NCBI GenBank assembly: GCA_005110395.1
Contig: DUDU01000101.1
Coordinates: 1 to 36,763 of the forward strand
Origin: Candidatus Melainabacteria bacterium
GTDB lineage: Bacteria; Cyanobacteriota; Vampirovibrionia; Caenarcaniphilales; Caenarcanaceae
Direction of reading: 5' to 3'
DNA: 36,763 bases
Shown: positions 31,270 to 36,763 of the stretch, piece by piece
How the letters are laid out: every line of letters starts with the position of its first letter
Numbering within the stretch: position 1 is the stretch's first letter
Made by a program: the position numbers and the translations under genes
The notes under the pieces: generated by a model
What the model was told of the DNA's origin: nothing
What the model saw: the letters and a program-made list of their open reading frames with translations, nothing else
Databases searched by the model: none

Positions 31270-33123
31270 ATGAATTCACAAGTAACCACTTCCCTCATTA
31301 ATAAAACAGACTTGCCAAGCTGGGATTTGAGCGATCTATACAAATCCATCAATGATCCGCAAATAAATAAAGATATTCAAAAGGGGTTAGAACGAGCCAA
31401 AGCCTTTAAAGAAAAATATCAGAATAAATTGATTTCTCTTTCTCCAATGCAGCTTTTGGAAGCCATAAAGGAAATTGAAGCTTTGCATGAAGAATCTGAC
31501 AAGCCAATTTGCTATGCCTCTCTGGTTCATGCTGCTGACAGCGCTAAGCCAGAACATGGTGCATTAGTCTCTAAGCTACAAGAAGAGTGCACTGAAATTC
31601 ACAATCAAACCACTTTTTTCTCACTTGAGTGGAATGCTATACCCGATGAAGTTGTAAACAAATTTCTGCAAGCGCCTGAACTCAGCAAATATAAGCATTA
31701 TTTGACGGCCATTAGAAAGTATAAGCCTCATCAACTCACCGAGAAAGAAGAAGTGCTTTGGCAAAATCTTGATTTAACTGGTAGCTCTTCTTGGTCACGA
31801 CTTTTTGATGAAATTATTTCGAAAATCAAATTCAAGGTGAAGCTCAGTATTGATGGACAAATTCAAGAAAAGGAAATGTCTGAAGAAGAAGTGTTGTCTT
31901 TGCTTTATTCGTCCGATCGCCAAGTCAGAGAAGAAGCTGCCAATTCGCTGACCGAAGGACTCAAATCACAAGCTCATGTACTCACTTATATTTTCAATAT
32001 TTTGGTTCAAGATCATTCAATTGAAGACCGAATCAGAAAATTTGAGCATCCAAAACAATCACGCAATATTTCCAATGAAATCGATGATGCCGCGGTAGAA
32101 GCGCTTATTAAAGCTACTGAATCGCAAGTTGCTTTGGTTAGTCGTTTTTACAAACTTAAGAAAAAACTTTTGGGTCTCGATGAAATGGCTGATTATGACC
32201 GTTATGCTCCATTGCCTTCATTGGATGAGAAGACGGAAGACAGTAAATGGAATTGGCCTCGCGCTTCTGAATTTGTTCTTGGGGCCTACAAAGATTTCAG
32301 TCCCAAATTTGCCGAAATAGTCAAAGAATTTTTAGACAAAAACTGGATTGATGCTGCACTAAGAGAAGGAAAAAGAGGAGGTGCATTCTCTGCTTCAACG
32401 GTTCCATCAGTTCACCCATATATTTTGGTTAATTTCACTGGTACTTCCAGAGATTTATCTACCTTGGCGCATGAGCTCGGGCATGGAATTCACCAATATT
32501 TATCCCGCAAAGTTGGCTATTTAGAATCAGACACTCCACTCACTACCGCTGAAACGGCGAGTGTTTTTGGGGAAATGTTGACTTTTGACAAATTAGTTCA
32601 AAATGCGACATCCAAAGAAGAAAAGCTTTCTCTATTAGTAACCAAATTGGATGAAATCTTTGCAACAGTATTTAGGCAAGTCTTCATGACAAAGTTTGAA
32701 GAAAAGCTGCATTTGAATCGCCGTGAAAAGGGTGAACTAAAGACTGAAGACATTAATGCAATTTGGACAGAAACCAATAAACAAATGTTCGGTGATTCAG
32801 TGAGATTGACTGACAATTATAGTTATTGGTGGCTTTATATCCCTCATTTCATTCATTCGCCATTTTATTGTTATGCCTATTCATTCGGATTATTGCTCTC
32901 AATCACGCTTTATAATGAATACAAAAAGAGAAGCTCAGAATCAAAAGAAGCCGCTGATAAATTTGTTGAACAATATACTCAGATTTTATCTTTAGGTGGA
33001 AGCCTCAATCCAGTTGATTTGATCAAGATTGCTGAAATCGATATTACTCATCCTGACTTTTGGTTGAATGGCTTTAAGCTCATAGAATCAATGATTGACC
33101 AAGCAGAAGAATTGGCTAAATAA
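31270..33123 (+). CDS. pepF: Oligoendopeptidase F (M3B metallopeptidase)
   Basis: 617 residues, normal for PepF/M3B. The zinc motif His401-Glu402-Leu-Gly-His405 (HELGH) is complete, with the downstream ligand Glu428 in TTAETASVFGEML. Other family hallmarks: SWDLSDLY near the N-terminus, ISNEIDDAAVEALI, GGAFSASTVPSVHPYILVNFTG, LAHELGHGIHQYLS, and the C-terminal YWWLYIPHFIHSPFYCYAYSFG, which shapes the substrate pocket. Cytoplasmic; hydrolyses oligopeptides. No strong ribosome site. Upstream tandem repeats may affect expression. Confidence 0.95.
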   Translation: MNSQVTTSLINKTDLPSWDLSDLYKSINDPQINKDIQKGLERAKAFKEKYQNKLISLSPMQLLEAIKEIEALHEESDKPICYASLVHAADSAKPEHGALVSKLQEECTEIHNQTTFFSLEWNAIPDEVVNKFLQAPELSKYKHYLTAIRKYKPHQLTEKEEVLWQNLDLTGSSSWSRLFDEIISKIKFKVKLSIDGQIQEKEMSEEEVLSLLYSSDRQVREEAANSLTEGLKSQAHVLTYIFNILVQDHSIEDRIRKFEHPKQSRNISNEIDDAAVEALIKATESQVALVSRFYKLKKKLLGLDEMADYDRYAPLPSLDEKTEDSKWNWPRASEFVLGAYKDFSPKFAEIVKEFLDKNWIDAALREGKRGGAFSASTVPSVHPYILVNFTGTSRDLSTLAHELGHGIHQYLSRKVGYLESDTPLTTAETASVFGEMLTFDKLVQNATSKEEKLSLLVTKLDEIFATVFRQVFMTKFEEKLHLNRREKGELKTEDINAIWTETNKQMFGDSVRLTDNYSYWWLYIPHFIHSPFYCYAYSFGLLLSITLYNEYKKRSSESKEAADKFVEQYTQILSLGGSLNPVDLIKIAEIDITHPDFWLNGFKLIESMIDQAEELAK

Positions 33124-33287
33124 GGTTATGAGTCTTTCTAGAGCTTATATGGTTTCAAAGCAGAAGTATTTAATGGAGAAGAATTTCAAGGTCCCGCGCA
33201 AGCTCTTTAGCTAGAATGGAAGTATTAGAAAAAACACTAATAAATGCTCTGCTTTTCTAATCAATTATTTGAAATAAAGGAATTGAG

Positions 33288-33698
33288 ATGGGAATTTCGG
33301 CTAATAGTTTTTGCCCTTGTGGAAGCGGTCAGAAATACAAAAGATGTTGCAAACAATATCATGATCAGTCTTTCCAACCAACTCCATTAGCCCTTATGAA
33401 ATCTCGTTATACTGCTTATGCGATCGGAAATGCAGGCTATATTGTTGAAACTACTCACTCAGAGAATCGAGAGTTCAAACAAAATAAAGAATTGTGGAAA
33501 GCTGAAATAGAAACCTTTTGCTGGGCAACTACTTTTCACAAATTAGAAATTCTTAAGAGTGAGATAATCCATTCAGAGGCTTTTGTAACCTTTAGGGCAA
33601 TTATGAGTCAAGGTGAAAAAGATATTTCTTTCACTGAAAAAAGCCGTTTCTTGCAAGAAAACGATCGCTGGCTTTATAGATCTGGTGAGTTCCTCTAA
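33288..33698 (+). CDS. ychJ: YchJ family protein with SEC-C zinc motif
   Basis: 136 residues. A zinc-binding SEC-C motif C-x-C-x8-C-C spans Cys9, Cys11, Cys20 and Cys21 (FCPCGSGQKYKRCC), as found at the SecA C-terminus. The rest is the conserved NTF2-like YchJ domain (LALMKSRYTAYAIGNAGYIVETTH, cited as ALMKSRYTAYAIG, and WATTFHKLEIL, VTFRAIM, FTEKSRFLQENDRWLY). The family is conserved but without a firm function; a role in zinc or protein quality control has been proposed. The Shine-Dalgarno AAAGGA is 8 bases before the ATG. Confidence 0.92.
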   Translation: MGISANSFCPCGSGQKYKRCCKQYHDQSFQPTPLALMKSRYTAYAIGNAGYIVETTHSENREFKQNKELWKAEIETFCWATTFHKLEILKSEIIHSEAFVTFRAIMSQGEKDISFTEKSRFLQENDRWLYRSGEFL

Positions 33699-34005
33699 AA
33701 TGAAATCCTGAAATGTTTTTAATTTTCTGTTTATTTACGCAAAGAGTGAGTTGATCAGGCTTTTTCAAAATCTGCAAAGGCAATTTTATTTGATATGAAT
33801 CTGACTTTTCTTCGTTAGGCCAGGGAGATGAAAAAACAGAATTTATGATCTCGTTAACTCTCCAAAACTTAAGCTAATACTATGAGTTTTTATAAGCCCT
33901 ATCCTGTTGACAAGAAACTCATCAATTTATCTTTATGCCAGCAATTTATTGAATTTATCGAATAAAATTAAAATTATTCATGATCTGTTGAGGAGGGAAT
34001 CTCTC
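33699..34005. other. Intergenic region and probable leader of the ETF-QO gene
   Basis: 307 bases between ychJ and the chosen start of the ETF-QO gene. TTGACA at 33907-33912 with TATCTT 15 bases later (33928-33933) is a possible promoter with a short spacer, and GAGGAGG at 33990-33996 is the ribosome site. A reading frame from TTG 33907 exists but its first 33 residues look non-coding. Confidence 0.4.
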
Positions 34006-35763
34006 TTGTCTGAAGCACAAAGAAAAGAAGCACCTAGCAAAATCGAATATGACATTTTACTTGTTGGTGGAAGTCCATCTAATCTTGCTTTAGCTCATAA
34101 ATTGCTCGATTTAGTTCAAGCGAGCGGTAAAAAATTCAAGATGGCTATTCTTGAAAAAGGCAAAGAGTTTGGCAATCACGTCATTAGCGGCGCAGTTTCA
34201 GATCCTCATGTAATCGAAAAGCTTTTTCCTAAATACAAAGAAGAAGGTTTCCCAACTGAAGGAACTTGCGATCAAAGTTGGCTCAGTTTGCTTGGAAATG
34301 ATAAAAAATGGGATATACCTAGTCCTTTTGTTCCAGAGGGAATGAAAAAAGAAGGTTATTTGGTTCTCAGCTTGAGCAGAGTTGTTTTGTGGATGGCAAA
34401 TAGGCTCAAAGAAAGACTCAAAGAAATTCCAAATGCTGAAATTGATTTCTTCCTGGGTTTTTCAGCGCATGAAATTTTATTTGAAGGAGATAAAGTCATT
34501 GGAGTGAAAGTCGAAGAGCGCGAATCACTTCATCCACATGATGCCAATATTTATGCAAAAATCACATGTTTTGGTGATAAAGGCTTTTTATCTCGTGACT
34601 TAGTTGACCGTTTTAAGCTCAGAGAAAATCCACAAATCTGGTCAGTTGGAGTCAAAGAAGTATGGCAATTAGCTGAAGGTAAAGATTATGCTGGTAAGGT
34701 TTGGCATACCTTGGGCTTCCCCCTTGTGGACGGTACTTTTGGTGGTGGTTTTGTCTATGGAATGAAGAATAATCAACTCATAGTCGGATTAGTTATTTCA
34801 CTGGATAGTCCAAATCCAAACATCAATCCTCAACAAAGGCTGCAGGACTACAAAAAACATCCATGGATTCAGGAAATGATTGAGGGCGGCACACTTGTAA
34901 ATTATGGAGCAGCCCTTTTACCTGAAGGTGGTTATTACAGCTTGCCACAAAAATTCAGTGTTGATGGTGCCATTATATTGGGTGATGCGCTGGGAGTGCT
35001 TGATATTAATACTTTGGCTGGAATTGATAAATCTATGGAGTGCGGCATTCAAGCGGCAGAAGTAATTCATCAAAACTTAGATTCTAAAGATTTTTCTGAC
35101 TCCAAGCTCAGTGAGTATAAAGAGAAAGTAATGTCCTCTCATGTCGGCAAAAACCTATACAAGGGGCGCTATTTTAGACATGCTTTCCAAGAAAATGAAA
35201 GATTGCTCAGAGATTATTTGCCATCGGTTCTAGAAGGAATTGATGAGAGTAATCCAATTTCAGGATTCTTGAAAGTTGGTTTTAGTAATCCAATTCGCTC
35301 AGCCAGTGACGCACTGAGAATGCTTGGATGTATTAGTGGAATGGTTGATTTTGGACCAGTAAAATACAAACTTGATCATCAACATATAGTGCCTGAGTTT
35401 CAGCCCAAGACACGGATCAAAACCAGCAATTATGATCCCAGTACTATTTACTCTCGAGAAGATGCAGTTTTTTACGCCCACACAAAATATCACGAAGGCA
35501 ATGAACATATCGATGAATTTAATGCCGATACTTGTGTGAAATGTATTCAAAAATATGATGCTTTGGAGAAAGAAGTTCCATGCGTTTCTGATTGCACAGC
35601 TGAAGTTCACCGCATTGATTTTATTGATTTCAAAATCAGAAAACATGGTATGTCGCTAGAAAACTGCATTCAATGTCGTACTTGTGAAATTGTTTGTCCT
35701 GAGGTGAATCTAAGGGTTAATGCTACTTCTCAAGGTTCTGGGCCTAATTTTATGGGCTTGTAG
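34006..35763 (+). CDS. ETF:ubiquinone oxidoreductase-like flavoprotein (FixC/ETF-QO family)
   Basis: 585 residues from TTG 34006, which sits 9 bases after a near-perfect GAGGAGG; the longer frame from TTG 33907 is disfavoured. Family blocks: GNHVISGAVSDP, YLVLSLSRVVLWMANRLKER, VGVKEVWQLAEG, GKVWHTLGFPL, GGGFVYGM, PEGGYYSLP, ILGDALGVLDINTLAGIDKSMECG, and the [4Fe-4S] domain with CVKC, PCVSDC and Cys554, Cys557, Cys560 in CIQCRTCEIVCPEVNL. It passes electrons from ETF to the quinone pool. The FAD Rossmann motif reads GGSPSN (21-26) in place of GxGxxG, an unusual loss. No etfA/etfB in the window. Confidence 0.85.
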   Translation: MSEAQRKEAPSKIEYDILLVGGSPSNLALAHKLLDLVQASGKKFKMAILEKGKEFGNHVISGAVSDPHVIEKLFPKYKEEGFPTEGTCDQSWLSLLGNDKKWDIPSPFVPEGMKKEGYLVLSLSRVVLWMANRLKERLKEIPNAEIDFFLGFSAHEILFEGDKVIGVKVEERESLHPHDANIYAKITCFGDKGFLSRDLVDRFKLRENPQIWSVGVKEVWQLAEGKDYAGKVWHTLGFPLVDGTFGGGFVYGMKNNQLIVGLVISLDSPNPNINPQQRLQDYKKHPWIQEMIEGGTLVNYGAALLPEGGYYSLPQKFSVDGAIILGDALGVLDINTLAGIDKSMECGIQAAEVIHQNLDSKDFSDSKLSEYKEKVMSSHVGKNLYKGRYFRHAFQENERLLRDYLPSVLEGIDESNPISGFLKVGFSNPIRSASDALRMLGCISGMVDFGPVKYKLDHQHIVPEFQPKTRIKTSNYDPSTIYSREDAVFYAHTKYHEGNEHIDEFNADTCVKCIQKYDALEKEVPCVSDCTAEVHRIDFIDFKIRKHGMSLENCIQCRTCEIVCPEVNLRVNATSQGSGPNFMGL

Positions 35764-35767
35764 GATT

Positions 35768-35899
35768 GTGAAACTAATTAAACTTACTCCAAAATATCTT
35801 TTAGCAGTTGAACAGACTCATCAATTCCCACCACCTTTGAATGTTTTTCGGCATATAGGTAAAAATGGCACCCGAATTAAGATGAAAGAAGTTGAATAA
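35768..35899 (+). CDS. Possible 43-residue ORF
   Basis: GTG at 35768, five bases after the ETF-QO stop codon, to TAA at 35897-35899. The product (MKLIKLTPKYLLAVEQTHQF, then PPPLNVFRHIGKNGTRIKMKEVE) has balanced composition and could be a small basic protein, but AGGA is only about 3 bases from the GTG, and its end overlaps the transposase remnant on the other strand. No family recognised. Confidence 0.25.
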   Translation: MKLIKLTPKYLLAVEQTHQFPPPLNVFRHIGKNGTRIKMKEVE

Positions 35900-36191
35900 T
35901 CATTTGAATCTTTCTCCTAGTGCTGATTCCATCATGAAACCTGACTTTATGCTTCTAGTGAGTAAATGAGCAGTCACACGAATTCGTAGCGGTGGGAATA
36001 TCTACTTCTGGATATCTCTCATGCGTAAATAAATATTCAAAATTCCTTTTCAATGAGCGAATTGCAGATCTTAATCTCCCGTGTTTCCATCTTCCATTCT
36101 TTTCTTTTCAAAAGCCTTTAAATTTATTTTCCAATTTGACAAATTTATCTCTGAATTCCTTCTCGGGTAAAGCTTTTAATTCTTGAGCCAA
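35877..36191 (-). pseudogene. Decayed transposase, C-terminal part
   Basis: Read on the minus strand, one frame gives LKALPEKEFRDKFVKLENKF, a TGA at 36108-36110, then GRLRSAIRSLKRNFEYLFT, HERYPEVDIPTATNS, CDCSFTH, a TAG at 35955-35957, KHKVRFHDGISTRRKIQMI and a final TAA at 35877-35879. A third in-frame stop lies at 36192-36194. This follows the C-terminal pattern of a transposase group I know (LFTY-x-Y-P-E-L-x-I-P-x-TTNSLDGSFSHLK, then HRG-x-S-x-x-RK), probably a MULE/RNase-H-fold type; the exact IS family is uncertain. The gene is inactivated by stops and lacks its N-terminal half. Confidence 0.65.
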
Positions 36192-36411
36192 CTAACTTCC
36201 ATAATTCTTTCCCACATTTTGTCTTTGGTCTGAATGTCGTATATCTACGAATAATTGCAACTTAGTGATATCTGCAAAGCTAGATTGGAAGATTTAGGAA
36301 AAGCTCTTTCAACATCTTTATCACTTGTTTTCTTCCATCAAGTGAATTCATGACTTTCAGGTTTACTTTTCCCTTATGACAAATTTGCATTGTTCTTATT
36401 TCATTTATAGG
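36192..36411. other. AT-rich spacer, possible further transposase debris
   Basis: No intact frame. Short coding-like pieces on the minus strand (for example MWERIMEVSWLKN from about 36218) suggest upstream transposase debris shifted in frame, but I cannot follow it reliably. The 64-codon plus-strand frame at 35992-36186 is the antisense shadow of the transposase remnant. Confidence 0.3.
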
Positions 36412-36729
36412 CTAATGTGAATTGCTATCTGCTGGAAGCTCTGGACCAACTCGATAGTCCTCAATTACACCTTTACATTTTTTTATAAATCTGCGAATAA
36501 AAAAAATCCTGACTTGCTCATTAATGAAATTAATTATAAGTACAGGAAATAGTACTTTGAAGAATACTCCAAACCAAAAAGATAGCGAGATTAATAATTT
36601 CAATCCAGGTATTTGTGAATCGGTAAAATGAGTTTGAAAATTATTTACTAAAATAGAAAAACCATTATAAATAAACAGACAAATTACAACGAGCAGTAAA
36701 AAGAATAGAAAACTAGATCTCTTGTGAGT
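36412..36729 (-). CDS. Possible small membrane protein, start unclear
   Basis: The minus-strand frame is open from a TAA at 36730-36732 down to a TAG at 36412-36414, about 105 codons. It encodes two or three hydrophobic segments (SSFLFFLLVVICLFIYNG; LLISLSFWFGVFFKVLFPVLI, cited in part) and a charged tail ending YRVGPELPADSNSH. The first accepted start is TTG at 36603, inside the protein; no ATG or GTG lies upstream, so the 5' end may be degraded or shifted. No family recognised. Confidence 0.4.
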   Translation of the reverse strand, partial: THKRSSFLFFLLLVVICLFIYNGFSILVNNFQTHFTDSQIPGLKLLISLSFWFGVFFKVLFPVLIINFINEQVRIFFIRRFIKKCKGVIEDYRVGPELPADSNSH

Positions 36730-36763
36730 TTATCAAAGCATTTATCAACAATCTCAGCTTCAA

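Noticed and set aside
35992..36186. 64-codon plus-strand ORF.
   Set aside because: It is antisense to recognisable transposase remains and has no ribosome site.
1..36763. tRNA genes, rRNA, CRISPR arrays, prophage, biosynthetic gene cluster or defence island.
   Set aside because: I looked for cloverleaf and GGTTCGA-type arms, regularly spaced repeats and hallmark proteins on both strands and found none. A tRNAscan-SE, CRISPR finder or DefenseFinder run would be the decisive check.

Overview
The window is AT-rich chromosomal DNA from a bacterium with an ordinary cell-envelope gene set: a Tat-type signal, a lipobox, periplasmic proteases, lytic transglycosylase and amidase enzymes. Several genes belong to families I associate mainly with Cyanobacteriota: a DUF4330-type membrane protein, an IctB-like O-antigen-ligase-family protein, and a class V aminotransferase of the cyanobacterial alanine/serine-glyoxylate type. 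There is no photosynthesis gene, and there is an ETF-ubiquinone oxidoreductase homologue. My best inference is a non-photosynthetic relative of Cyanobacteria (Melainabacteria/Vampirovibrionia type). This rests on family recognition only; no search was run.

Layout. 1-640: the 3' end of a Spy/CpxP-like periplasmic protein, then about 370 bp with strong plus-strand RNA hairpins and a terminator. 642-3139 (minus): an isolated ribosomal block rplP-rpmC-rpsQ-rplN-rplX-rplE, cut off from rpsC on one side and rpsN/rpsH on the other. 3328-5460: an accessory patch with small proteins, a truncated BrnA/CopG-like antitoxin abutting a decayed IS5-type transposase, and a membrane-protein fragment. 5603-8838: a DUF1460 amidase-like protein, an SLT lytic transglycosylase, a small HD-domain (p)ppGpp-hydrolase-like protein and an unknown protein. 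9019-12667: pdxA, a divergent DUF4330 protein, an unknown 301-aa protein and a class V aminotransferase. 12865-17331 (minus): a small exported protein, aroB, the IctB-like protein and a lipoprotein. 17682-21198: two unusual secreted proteins, one extremely tyrosine-rich, and a multi-pass membrane protein with a TonB-like C-terminus. 21674-27345: type II NADH dehydrogenase, an AMIN/Amidase_3 amidase, murI, prmC and a small four-cysteine exported protein. 27672-33698: the CtpA protease, two exported unknowns, oligoendopeptidase F and a YchJ-family protein. 34006-36763: an ETF-QO homologue with an atypical FAD motif, then a degraded transposase and AT-rich spacer.

Common threads are peptidoglycan metabolism (DUF1460, SLT, amidase, murI, CtpA), core biosynthesis (pdxA, aroB, aminotransferase) and respiratory quinone reduction (Ndh-2, ETF-QO). 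Most genes stand alone or in pairs; apart from the ribosomal block there is little operon structure. The least explained parts are the structured spacer at 281-580, the antitoxin/transposase junction near 4728, the TonB-like fusion protein, the tyrosine-rich protein, the GC-rich dispersed repeats, and the decayed transposase at the right end. I found no complete novel system such as a defence island, CRISPR array or biosynthetic cluster.
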